Shown piece after piece: positions 49,791 through 62,387 of a DNA stretch of 64,000 nucleotides. The DNA is from Calliopsis andreniformis (lineage: Eukaryota > Arthropoda > Insecta > Hymenoptera > Andrenidae), in NCBI RefSeq assembly GCF_051401765.1, contig NW_027480423.1:6386001-6450000 (forward strand), in the 5' to 3' direction. The position numbers and the translations under genes were made by a program. Each line of letters opens with the position of its first letter. The first letter of the stretch is position 1. The notes beneath the pieces were generated by a model. That model did not search any database, had not been told where the DNA came from, and worked only from the letters and a program-made list of their open reading frames with translations.

Positions 49791-52713
49791 GAATTGACCA
49801 TCACTTTCAAACTGGTTGCAATTATTCCTGTTATATGAGGGAAACACTGTTGTATTTTTTTTGCATTTTATGGTTCGGGCGTTGACTTCTAAGGCCCTAA
49901 GTATTCAACCCGTTGGAGCAACGCCCTAGTGTGAAGCCTAGGTTGCTCGGAAAGTAGAAATGACCATAAGTTTCATACTGGTTGCAATTATTTGTTTCAT
50001 ACGATGGAAAAACTGTTGTATTTATATTGTATTTTATGCTTCTGGCGTTGACTTCTAAGGCGCTAACTATTCGATCTGGTGGAGCAACGCCCTAGAGTGA
50101 AGCCTAGGTTGCCCGGAACGTAGAATTGGCCATCACTTTCAAACTGGTCGCAATTATTCCTGTTATATGATTGAAACGCTGTTGTATTTTTTTTGCATTT
50201 TATGGTTTGGGCTTAGACTTCTAAGGCCCTAACTATTCAATCTGTTGGAGCAACGCCCTAGGGTGATGCCTAGGTTGCTCGGAAAGTAGAAATGACCATA
50301 AGTTTCATACTGCTTGCAATTATTCGTTTTATACGTTGGAAAAGCTGTTGTATTTATATTGTATTTTATGCTTCTGGCGTTGACTTCTAAGGCACTAACT
50401 ATTCGATCTGGTGGAGCAACGCCCTAGAGTGAAGCCTAGGTTGCGCGGGACGTAGAAATGACCATAAGTTTCATACTGGTTGCAATTATTCGTTTTACAC
50501 GATGAAAACACTGTTGTATTTTTATTGCATTTTTTGCTTCGGGCGATGACTTCTAAGGCCCCAACTATTCAATCTGTTAGTGCAACGCCCTAGGGTGAAG
50601 CCTAGGTTGCTCGGAAAGTAGAAATGACCATCAGTTTCATACTGGTTGCAATTATTCGTTTTATACGATGGAAAAACTGTTGTATTTATATTGTATTTTA
50701 TGCTTCTGGCGTTGACTTCTAATGCCCTAACTATTCAATCTGTTGAAACAACGCCCTAGGGTGAAGCCTAGGTTGCTCGGAAAGTATGAATGACCATAAG
50801 TTTCATACTGGTTGCAATTATTCGTTTTATACGATAGAAAAACTGTTGTATTTATATTGCATTTTATGCTTCTGGCGTTGACTTCTAAGGCCCTAGCTGT
50901 TCGATCTAGTGGAGCAACGCCCTAGAGTGAAGCCTAGGTTGCCCGGAAAGGAGAAATGACTATCACGTTCAAACTGGTTGCAATTAATCCTTTTATACGA
51001 TGGAAAAGCTGTTGTATTTATATCGTATTTTATGCTTCTGGCGTTTACTTCTAAGGACCTAACTATTCGATCTGGTGGAGCAACGCCCTGGAGTGAAGCC
51101 AAGGTTGCTCGGAAAGTAGAAATGACCATAAGTTTCATACTGGTTGCAATTATTCGTTTTATACGATGGAAAAGCTGTTGTATTTATATCGTGTTTTATG
51201 CTTCTGGCGTTGACTTCTTAGGCCGTAGCTATTCGGTCTGGTGGAGCAACGCCCTGGAGTGAAACCTAGGTTGCCCGGAACGTAGAATTGGCCATCACTT
51301 TCAAACTGGTTGCAATTATTCCAGATATATGATGGAAACACTGTTGTATTTTTTTTGCATTTTATGGTTCGGGCGTTGACTTCTAAGGCCCTAACTATTC
51401 AATTTGTTGGAGCAACGCCCTAGGGTAAAGCCTAGGTTGCTCGGAAAGTATAAATGACCATAAGTTTCATACTGGTTGCAATTATTCGTTTTATACGATG
51501 GAAGAACTGTTGTATTTATATTGTATTTTATGCTTCTGGCGTTGACTTCTAAGGACCTAGCTGTTCGATCTAGTGGAGCAACGCCCTAGAGTGAAGCCTA
51601 GGTTGCCGGGAAGGAGAAATGACCATCACGTTCAAACTGGTTGCAATTAATCCTTTTACACGATGGAAAAGCTGTTGTATTTATATCGTATTTTATGCTT
51701 CTGGCGTTTACTTCTAAGGACCTAACTATTCGATCTGGTGGAGCAACGCCCTAGAGAGAAGCCTAGGTTGCCCGGAACGTAGAAATGACCATAAGTTTCA
51801 TACTGGCTGCAATTTTTCGTTTTATACGATGGAAAAACTGTTGTATTTATATCGTGTTTTATGCTTCTGGCGTTGACTTCTTAGGCCGTAGCTATTCGGT
51901 CTGGTGGAGCAACTCCCTAGAGTGAAGCCTAGGTTGCCCGGAACGTAGAATTGGCCATCACTTTCAAACTGGTTGCAATTATTCCTGATATATGATGGAA
52001 ACACTGTTGTATTTTTTTTGCATTTTATGGTTCGGGCGTTGACTTCTAAGGCCTTAACTATTCAATCTGTTGGAGCAATGCCCTAGGGTGAAGCCTAGGT
52101 TGCTCGGAAAGTAGAAATGACCATAAGTTTCATACTGGTTGCAATTATTCGTTTTATACGATGGAAAAACTGTTGTATTTATATTGTATTTTATGCTTCT
52201 AGCGTTGACTTCTAAGGCACTATCTATTCGATCTGGTGGAGCAACGCCCTAGAGTGAAGCCTAGGTTGCCCGGAACGTAGAATTGGACATCACTTTCAAA
52301 CTGGTCGCAATTATTCCTGTTATATGATTGAAACACTGTTGTATTTTTTTTGCATTTTATGGTTTGGGCTTAGACTTCTAAGGCCCTAACTATTCAATCT
52401 GTTGGAGCAACGCCCTAGGGTGATGCCTAGGTTGCTCGGAAAGTAGAAATGACCATAAGTTTCATACTGCTTGCAATTATTCGTTTTATACGTTGGAAAA
52501 GCTGTTGTATTTATATTGTATTTTATGCTTCTGGCGTTGACTTCTAAGGCACTAACTATTCGATCTGGTGGAGCAACGCCCTAGAGTGAAGCCTAGGTTG
52601 CGCGGGACGTAGAAATGACCATAAGTTTCATACTGGTTGCAATTATTCGTTTTACACGATGAAAACACTGTTGTATTTTTATTGCATTTTTTGCTTCGGG
52701 CGTTGACTTCTAA

Positions 52714-55700
52714 GGCCCCAACTATTCAATCTGTTAGTGCAACGCCCTAGGGTGAAGCCTAGGTTGCTCGGAAAGTAGAAATGACCATCAGTTTCATACT
52801 GGTTGCAATTATTCGTTTTATACGATGGAAAAACTGTTGTATTTATATTGTATTTTATGCTTCTGGCGTTGACTTCTAATGCCCTAACTATTCAATCTGT
52901 TGAAACAACGCCCTAGGGTGAAGCCTAGGTTGCTCGGAAAGTATGAATGACCATAAGTTTCATACTGGTTGCAATTATTCGTTTTATACGATGGAAAAAC
53001 TGTTGTATTTATATTGTATTTTATGCTTCTGGCGTTGACTTCTAAGGCCCTAGCTGTTCGATCTAGTGGAGCAACGCCCTAGAGTGAAGCCTAGGTTGCC
53101 CGGAAAGGAGAAATGACTATCACGTTCAAACTGGTTGCAATTAATCCTTTTATACGACGGAAAAGCTGTTGTATTTATATCGTATTTTATGCTTCTGGCG
53201 TTTACTTCTAAGGACCTAACTATTCGATCTGGTGGAGCAACGCCCTGGAGTGAAGCCTAGGATGCTCGGAATGTGGAAATGACCATAACTTTCACACTGG
53301 TTGCAATTATTCGTTTTATACGATGGAAACGCTGTTGTATTTATATTTGTATTTTATGCCTCTGGCGTTGACTTCTACGGCCGTAACTATTCCGTCTGGT
53401 GGAGCAACGCCCTGGTGTGAAACCTAGGTAGCCCGGAACGTAGAATTGGCCATCACTTTCAAACTGGTTGCAATTATTCCTGTTATATGATGGAAACACT
53501 GTTGTATTTTTTTTGCATTTTATGGTTCGGGCATTGACTTCTAAGGCCCTAACTATTCAATCTGTTGGAGCACCGCCCTAGGGTCAAGCCTAGGTTGCTC
53601 GGAAAGTAGAAATGACCATAAGTTTCATACTGGTTGCAATTATTCGTTTTTTACGATGGAAAAGCTGTTGTATTTATATCGTGTTTTATGCTTCTGGCGT
53701 TGACTTCTTAGGCCGTAGCTATTCGGTCTGGTGGAGCAACACCCTGGATTGAAACCTAGGTTGCCCGGAACGTAGAATTGGCCATCACTTTCAAACTGGT
53801 TGCAATTATTCCTGATATATGATGGAAACACTGTTGTATTTTTTTTGCATTTTATGTTTCGGGCGTTGACTTCTAAGGCCCTAACTATTCAATCTGTTGG
53901 AGCAAGGCCCCTGGGGTGAAGCCTAGGTTGCTCGGAAAGTAGAAATGACCATAAATTTCATACTGGTTGCAATTATTCGTTTTATACGATGGAAAAACTG
54001 TTGTACTTATATTGTATTTTATGCTTCTAGCCTTGACTTCTAAGGCACTATCTATTCGATCTGGTGGAGCAATACCCTGGATTGAAACCTAGGTTGCCCG
54101 GAACGTAGAATTGGCCATCACTTTCAAACTGGTTGCAATTATTCGTTATACACGATGGAAACACTGTTGTATTTTTATTGCATTTTATGCCTAGGGCGTT
54201 GACTTCTAAAGCCCTAACTATTCAATCTGTTGGAGCAACGCCCTAGGGTGAAGCCTAGGTTGCTCGGAAAGTAGAAATGACCATCAGTTTCATACTGGCT
54301 GCAATTATTCGTTTTATACGATGGAAAAACTGTTGTATTTATATTTTATTTTATGCTTCTGGCGTTGATTTCTAAGGCCCTAGCTATTCGATCTGTTGGA
54401 GCAACACCCTAGAGTGAAGCCTAGGTTGCCCGGAAAGGAGGAATGACCATCACTTTCAAACTGGTTGCAATTAATCCAGTTATACGATGGAAAAACTGTT
54501 GTATTTTTATTGCATTTTATGCTTCTGGCGTTCACTTCTTAGGCCCTAACTATTCGATCTGGTGGAACAAGGGCCTAGGGTGAAGCCTAGCTTGCCCGGA
54601 ACGTAGAAATGACCATTACTTTCACACTGTTTGCAATTATTCCTTTTATACGATAGAAAAGCTGTTGTATTTATATCGTATTTTATGCTTCTGGCTTTTA
54701 CTTCTAAGGACCTAACTATTCGATCTGGTGGAGCAACGCCCTAGAGTGATTCCTAGGTTGCTCGGAATGTAGAACTGACCATAACTTTCACACTGGTTGC
54801 AATTATTCGTTTTATACGATGGAAACGCTGTTGTATTTATATTGTATTTTATGCTTCTGGCGTTGACTTCTAAGGCACTAACTATTCGATCTGGTGGAGC
54901 AACGCCCTAGAGTGAAGCCTAGGTTGCCCGGAACGTAGAATTGGCCATCACTTTCAAACTGGTCGAAATTATTCCTGTTATATGATGGAAGCACTGTTGT
55001 ATTTTTTTTGCATTTTATGGTTCGGGCGTAGACTTCTAAGGCCCTAACTATTCAATCTGTTGGAGCACCGCCCTAGGGTGAAGCCTAGGTTGCTCGGAAA
55101 GTAGAAAAGACCATAAGTTTCATACTGGTTGCAATTACTCGTTTTATACGATGGAAAACTGTTGTATTTATATTGTATTTTATGCTTCTGGCGTTGACTT
55201 CTAAGGCACTAACTATTCGATCTGGTGGAGCAACGCCCTAGAGTGAAGCCCAGGTTGCGCGGAACGTAGAAATGACCATAACTTTCACACTGGTAGCAAT
55301 TATTCCTGTTATATTATGGACACACTGTTGTATTTTTTTTGCATTTTATGATTCGGGCGTAGACTTCTAAGGCCCTAACTATTCAATCTGTTGGAGCAAC
55401 GCCCTAGGGTGAAGCCTCGGTTGCTCGGAAAGTAGAAATGATCATAACTTTCACACTGGTTGCTATTATTCGTTTTATACGATGGAAAAACTGTTCTATT
55501 TATATTGTATTTTATGCTTCTGGCGTTGACTTCTAAGGCACCAACTATTCGATCTGGTGGAGCAACACCCTAGAGTGAAGCCTAGGTTGCCCGGAACGTA
55601 GAATTGGCCATCACTTTCAAACTGGTCGCAATTATTCCTGTTATATGATGGAAACACTGTCGTACTTTTTTTGCATTTTATGGTTCGGGCGTAGACTTCT

Positions 55701-57900
55701 AAGGCACTAACTATTCAATCTGTTGGACCAACGCCCTAGGGTGAAGCCTAGGTTGCTCGGGAAGTTGAAATGACAATAAGTTTCATACTGGTTGCAATTA
55801 TTCGTTTTACACGATGGAAAAGCTTTTGTATTTATATTGTATTTTATGCTTCTGGCGTTGACTTCTAAGGCACTAACTATTCGATCTGTTGGAGCAACGC
55901 CCTAGAGTGAAGCCTAGGTTGCCCGGAACGTAGAATTGGCCATCACTATCAAACTGGTTGCAATTATTCCTGTTATATTATGGAAACACTGTTGTATTTT
56001 TATTGCATTTCATGCTTCGGGCGTTGACTCCTAAGGCCCTAACTATTCAATCTGTTAGAGCAACGCCCTAGGGTGAAGCCTAGGTTGCTCGGAAGGTAGA
56101 AATGACCATAAGTTTCATACTGGTTGCAATTATTCGTTTTATACGATGGAAAAACTGTTCTATTTATATTGTATTTTATGCTTCTGGCGTTGACTTCTAA
56201 GGCCCTAGCTGTTCGATCTAGTGGAGCAACGGCCTAGAGTGAAGCCTAGGTTGCCCGGAAAGGAGAAATGACCATCACGTTCAAACTGGTTGCAATTAAT
56301 CCTTTTATACGATGGAAAAGCTGTTGTATTTATATCGTATTTTATGCTTCTGGCGTTTACTTCTAAGGACCTAACTATTCGATCTGGTGGAGCATCGCCC
56401 TAGAGTGAAGCCCAGGTTGCTCGGAATGTGGAAATGACCATAACTTTCACACTGGTTGCAATTATTCGTTTTATGCGATGGAAAAACTGTTGCATTTATA
56501 TTGTATTTTATGCTTCTGGCGTTGACTTCTAAGGCACTATCTATTCGATCTGGTATAGCAACGCCCTAGAGAGAAGCCTAGGTTGCACGGAACGTAGAAA
56601 TGACCATTACTTTCACACTGGTTGCAATTATTCGTTTTATACGATGGAAAAGCTGTTGTATTTATATCGTATTTTATGCTTCTGGCGTTGACTTCTTAGG
56701 CCGTAACTATTCGGTCTGGTGGACCAACGCCCTGGAGTGAAACCTAGGTTGCCCGGAACGTAGAATTGGCCATCACTTTCAAACTGGTTGCAATTATTCC
56801 TGTTATATGATGGAAAGACTGTTGTATTTTTTTTGCATTTTATGGTTCGGGCGTTGACTTCTAAGGCCCTAACTATTCAATCCGTTGGAGCAACGCCCTA
56901 GGGTGAAGCCTAGGTTGCTCGGAAAGTAGAAATGAGCATATGCTTCATACTGGTTGCAATTATTTGTTTCATACGATGGAAAAACTGTTGTATTTATATT
57001 GTATTTTATGCTTCTGGCGTTGACTTCTAAGGCACTAACTATTCGATCTGGTGGAGCAACGCCCTACAGTGAAGCCTAGGTTGCCCGGAACGTAGAATTG
57101 GCCATCACTTTCAAACTGGTTGCAATTATTCCTGATATATGATGGAAACACTGTTGTATTTTTTTTGCATTTTATGGTTCGGGCGTTTACTTCTAAGTCC
57201 CTAACTATTCAATCTGTTGGAGCAATGCCCTAGGGTGAAGCTTAGGTTGCTCGGAAAGTAGAAATGACCATAAGTTTCATACTGGTTGCAATTATTCGTT
57301 TTATACGATGGAAAAACTGTTGTATTTATATTGTATTTTATGCTTCTAGCGTTGACTTCTAAGGCACTATCTATTCGATCTGGTGGAGCAACGCACTAGA
57401 GAGAAGCCTAGGTTGCCCGGAACGTAGAATTGACCATCACTTTCAAACTGGTTGCAATTATTCCTGTTATATGAGGGAAACACTGTTGTATTTTTTTTGA
57501 ATTTTATTGTTCGGGCGTTGACTTCTAAGGCCCTAAGTATTCAATCCGTTGGAGCAACGCCCTAGGGTGAAGCCTAGGTTGCTCGGAAAGTAGAAATGAC
57601 CATAAGTTTCATACTGGTTGCAATTATTCGTTTTACACGATGGAAAAGCTTTTGTATTTATATTGTATTTTATGCTTCTGGCGTTGACTTCTAAGGCACT
57701 AACTATTCCATCTGTTGGAGCAACGCCCTAGAGTGAAGCCTAGGTTGCCCGGAACGTAGAATTGGCCATCACTATCAAACTGGTTGCAATTATTCCTGTT
57801 ATATTATGGAAACACTGTTGTATTTTTATTGCATTTCATGCTTCGGGCGTTGACTCCTAAGGCCCTAACTATTCAATCTGTTAGAGCAACGCCCTAGGGT
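52714..57900 (+). repeat. Alternating-type monomers between D1 and D2
   Basis: About 31 monomers of T, S, U and hybrid types. Bases up to 53,257 complete the internal 15-monomer duplicate. A module with CATCACTATCAAACTGG and TTATATTATGGAAACACT occurs at about 55,930-56,270 and again at 57,760-58,100 (11 monomers apart). One-base indels are seen at 53,345 (extra T in TATATTTGTATT) and near 55,156 (GGAAAACTG). If D1/D2 belong to a tandem 66-monomer unit, this is the rest of that unit. Confidence 0.8.
53031..53078 (+). repeat. Inverted repeat within each monomer (example)
   Basis: GGCGTTG at 53,031-53,037 and CAACGCC at 53,072-53,078 are perfect reverse complements around a 34-base loop. Both arms belong to the conserved GC-rich half and are intact in a large share of monomers. 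It could form a hairpin in single-stranded DNA or transcript. Substitutions in one arm (for example CAATGCC near 49,587 with GGCGTTG kept) are not compensated, so pairing itself may not be selected. Confidence 0.6.
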
Positions 57901-59616
57901 GAAGCCTAGGTTGCTCGGAAGGTAGAAATGACCATAAGTTTCATACTGGTTGCAATTATTCGTTTTATACGATGGAAAAACTGTTGTATTTATATTGTAT
58001 TTTATGCTTCGGGCGTTGACTTCTAAGGCCCTAGCTGTTCGATCTAGTGGAGCAACGGCCTAGAGTGAAGCCTAGGTTGCCCGGAAAGGAGAAATGACAA
58101 TCACGTTCAAACTGGTTGCAATTAATCCTTTTATACCATGGAAAAGCTGTTGTGTTTATATCGTATTTTATGCTTCTGGCGTTTACTTCTAAGGACCTAA
58201 CTATTCGATCTGGTGGAGCAACGCCCTAGAGTGGAGCCTAGGTTGCTCGGAATATGGAAATGACCATAACATTCACACTTGTTGCAATTATTCGTTTTAT
58301 ACGATGGAAACGCTGTTGTATTTATATTGTATTTTATGCCTCTGGCGTTGACTTCTAAGGCCGTAGCTATTAGATGTGGTGGAGCAACGCCCTAGAGTGA
58401 CGCCTAGGGTGCTCGGAACGTAGAAATGGTGGTTACTTTCACACTGGTTGCAATTATACGTTTTATACGATGGAAAAGCTGTTGTATTTATATCGTATTT
58501 TATGCTTCTGGCGTTGACTTCTTAGGCCGTAACTATTCCGTCTGGTGGAGCAACGCCCTGGTGTGAAACCTAGGTTGCCCGGAACGTAGAATTGGCCATC
58601 ACTTTCAAACTGGTTGCAATTACACCTGTTATATGATGGAAACACTGTAGTATTTTTTTTGCATTTTATGGTTCGGGCGTTGACTTCTAAGGCCCTCACT
58701 ATTCAGTTTGTTGGAGCAACGCCCAAGGGTAAAGCCAAGGTTGCTCGGAAAGTAGAAATGACCATAAGTTTCATACTGGTTGCAATTATTCGTTTTATAC
58801 GATGGAAAAGCTGTTGTATTTATATCGTGTTTTATGCTTCTGGCGTTGACTTCTTAGGCCGTAGCTATTCGGTCTGGTGGAGCAACGCCCTGGAGTGAAA
58901 GCTAGGTTGCCCGGAACGTAGAATTGGCCATCACTTTCAAACTGGTTGCAATTATTCCAGATATATGATGGAAACACTGTTGTATTTTTTTTGCATTTTA
59001 TGGTTCGGGCGTTGACTTCTAAGGCCCTAACTATTCAATTTGTTGGAGCAACGCCCTAGGGTAAAGCCTAGGTTGCTCGGAAAGTAGAAATGACCATAAG
59101 TTTCATACTGGTTGCAATTATTCGTTTTATACGATGGAAGAACTGTTGTATTTATATTGTATTTTATGCTTCTGGCGTTGACTTCTAAGGACCTAGCTGT
59201 TCGATCTAGTGGAGCAACGCCCTAGAGTGAAGCCTAGGTTGCCGGGAAGGAGAAATGACCATCACGTTCAAACTGGTTGCAATTAATCCTTTTACACGAT
59301 GGAAAAGCTGTTGTATTTATATCGTATTTTATGCTTCTGGCGTTTACTTCTAAGGACCTAACTATTCGATCTGGTGGAGCAACGCCCTAGAGTGAAGCCC
59401 AGGTTGCTCGGAATGTGGAAATGACCATAACTTTCACACTGGTTGCAATTATTCGTTTTATACGATGGAAAAACTGTTGCATTTATATTGTATTTTATGC
59501 TTCTGGCGTTGACTTCTAAGGCACTATCTATTCGATCTGGTATAGCAACGCCCTAGAGAGAAGCCTAGGTTGCCCGGAACGTAGAAATGACCATTACTTT
59601 CACACTGGTTGCAATT

Positions 59617-59633
59617 ATTCGTTTCATACGGTG
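59617..59633 (+). other. CENP-B-box-like motif, 8 of 9, D2 copy
   Basis: Identical to 48,662-48,678 at the 10,955-bp offset, so the variant was copied with the block and did not arise again. Confidence 0.45.
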
Positions 59634-62055
59634 GAAAAGCTGTTGTATTTATATCGTATTTTATGCTTCTGGCGTTGACTTCTTAGGCCGTAACTATTCG
59701 GTCTGGTGGATAAACGCCCTGGAGTGAAACCTAGGTTGCCGGGAACGTAGAATTGGCCATCACTTTCAAACTGGTTGCAATTATTCCTGTTATATGATGG
59801 AAACACTGTTGTATTTTTTTTGCATTTTTTGGTTCGGGCGTTGACTTCTAAGGCACTAACTATTCAATCCGTTGGAGCAACGCCCTAGGGTGAAGCCTAG
59901 GTTGCTCGGAAAGTAGAAATGAGCATATGCTTCATACTGGTTGCAATTATTTGTTTCATACGATGGAAAAACTGTTGTATTTATATTGTATTTTATGCCT
60001 CTGGCGTTGACTTCTAAGGCACTAACTATTCGATCTGGTGGAGCAACGCCCTACAGTGAAGCCTAGGTTGCCCGGAACGTAGAATTGGCCATCACTTTCA
60101 AACTGGTCGAAATTATTCCTGTTATACGATGGAAACACTCTTGTATTTTTTTTGCATTTTATGGTTCGGGCGTAGACTTCTAAGGCCCTAACTATTCAAT
60201 CTGTTGGAGCAACGCCCTAGGGTGAAGCCTAGGTTACTCGGAAAGTAGAAATGACCATAAGTTTCATACTGGCTGCAATTTTTCGTTTTATACGATGGAA
60301 AAACTGTTGTATTTATATCGTGTTTTATGCTTCTGGCGTTGACTTCTTAGGCCGTAGCTATTCGGTCTGGTGGAGCAACTCCCTAGAGTGAAGCCTAGGT
60401 TGCCCGGAACGTAGAATTGGCCATCACTTTCAAACTGGTTGCAATTATTCCTGATATATGATGGAAACACTGTTGTATTTTTTTTGCATTTTATGGTTCG
60501 GGCGTTGACTTCTAAGGCCTTAACTATTCAATCTGTTGGAGCAATGCCCTAGGGTGAAGCCTAGGTTGCTCGGAAAGTAGAAATGACCATAAGTTTCATA
60601 CTGGTTGCTATTATTCGTTTTATACGATGGAAAAACTGTTGTATTTATATTGTATTTTATGCTTCTAGCGTTGACTTCTAAGGCACTATCTATTCGATCT
60701 GGTGGAACAACGCACTAGAGAGAAGCCTAGGTTGCCCGGAACGTAGAATTGACCATCACTTTCAAACTGGTTGCAATTATTCCTGTTATATGAGGGAAAC
60801 ACTGTTGTATTTTTTTTGCATTTTATGGTTCGGGCGTTGACTTCTAAGGCCCTAAGTATTCAACCCGTTGGAGCAACGCCCTAGTGTGAAGCCTAGGTTG
60901 CTCGGAAAGTAGAAATGACCATAAGTTTCATACTGGTTGCAATTATTTGTTTCATACGATGGAAAAACTGTTGTATTTATATTGTATTTTATGCTTCTGG
61001 CGTTGACTTCTAAGGCGCTAACTATTCGATCTGGTGGAGCAACGCCCTAGAGTGAAGCCTAGGTTGCCCGGAACGTAGAATTGGCCATCACTTTCAAACT
61101 GGTCGCAATTATTCCTGTTATATGATTGAAACGCTGTTGTATTTTTTTTGCATTTTATGGTTTGGGCTTAGACTTCTAAGGCCCTAACTATTCAATCTGT
61201 TGGAGCAACGCCCTAGGGTGATGCCTAGGTTGCTCGGAAAGTAGAAATGACCATAAGTTTCATACTGCTTGCAATTATTCGTTTTATACGTTGGAAAAGC
61301 TGTTGTATTTATATTGTATTTTATGCTTCTGGCGTTGACTTCTAAGGCACTAACTATTCGATCTGGTGGAGCAACGCCCTAGAGTGAAGCCTAGGTTGCG
61401 CGGGACGTAGAAATGACCATAAGTTTCATACTGGTTGCAATTATTCGTTTTACACGATGAAAACACTGTTGTATTTTTATTGCATTTTTTGCTTCGGGCG
61501 ATGACTTCTAAGGCCCCAACTATTCAATCTGTTAGTGCAACGCCCTAGGGTGAAGCCTAGGTTGCTCGGAAAGTAGAAATGACCATCAGTTTCATACTGG
61601 TTGCAATTATTCGTTTTATACGATGGAAAAACTGTTGTATTTATATTGTATTTTATGCTTCTGGCGTTGACTTCTAATGCCCTAACTATTCAATCTGTTG
61701 AAACAACGCCCTAGGGTGAAGCCTAGGTTGCTCGGAAAGTATGAATGACCATAAGTTTCATACTGGTTGCAATTATTCGTTTTATACGATAGAAAAACTG
61801 TTGTATTTATATTGCATTTTATGCTTCTGGCGTTGACTTCTAAGGCCCTAGCTGTTCGATCTAGTGGAGCAACGCCCTAGAGTGAAGCCTAGGTTGCCCG
61901 GAAAGGAGAAATGACTATCACGTTCAAACTGGTTGCAATTAATCCTTTTATACGATGGAAAAGCTGTTGTATTTATATCGTATTTTATGCTTCTGGCGTT
62001 TACTTCTAAGGACCTAACTATTCGATCTGGTGGAGCAACGCCCTGGAGTGAAGCC

Positions 62056-62387
62056 TAGAATGCTCGGAATGTGGAAATGACCATAACTTTCACACTGGTT
62101 GCAATTATTCGTTTTATACGATGGAAACGCTGTTGTATTTATATTGTATTTTATGCCTCTGGCGTTGACTTCTACGGCCGTAACTATTCGGTATGGTGGA
62201 GCAACGCCCTGGTGTGAAACCTAGGTAGCCCGGAACGTAGAATTGGCCATCACTTTCAAACTGGTTGCAATTATTCCTGTTATATGATGGAAACACTGTT
62301 GTATTTTTTTTGCATTTTATGGTTCGGGCGTTGACTTCTAAGGCCCTCACTATTCAATTTGTTGGAGCAACGCCCTAGGGTAAAGCC
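62056..62387 (+). repeat. Two-monomer (332 bp) insertion in D2 relative to D1
   Basis: Exactly 332 bp lie in D2 between the points matching 51,100 and 51,101. The extra monomers start TAGAATGCTCGGAATGTGG and resemble those from about 53,258 (TAGGATGCTCGGAATGTGG, then GGAAACGCTG and a T8 monomer). The difference is therefore best explained by unequal exchange with, or conversion from, sequence like that beyond 53,257. Confidence 0.82.

Larger units (their letters stand above)
46946..52713 (+). repeat. Right-domain block D1, recurs at 57,901
   Basis: From GAAGCCTAGGTTGCTCGGAA at 46,946 the sequence recurs 10,955 bp downstream (66 monomers minus 1). At 51,101 the offset jumps to 11,287 because D2 has two more monomers. 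Matching then runs to the window end, which corresponds to 52,713. Inside D1, 49,291-51,100 is itself repeated at 51,780-53,257 (15 monomers apart, with a two-monomer loss). Confidence 0.88.
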
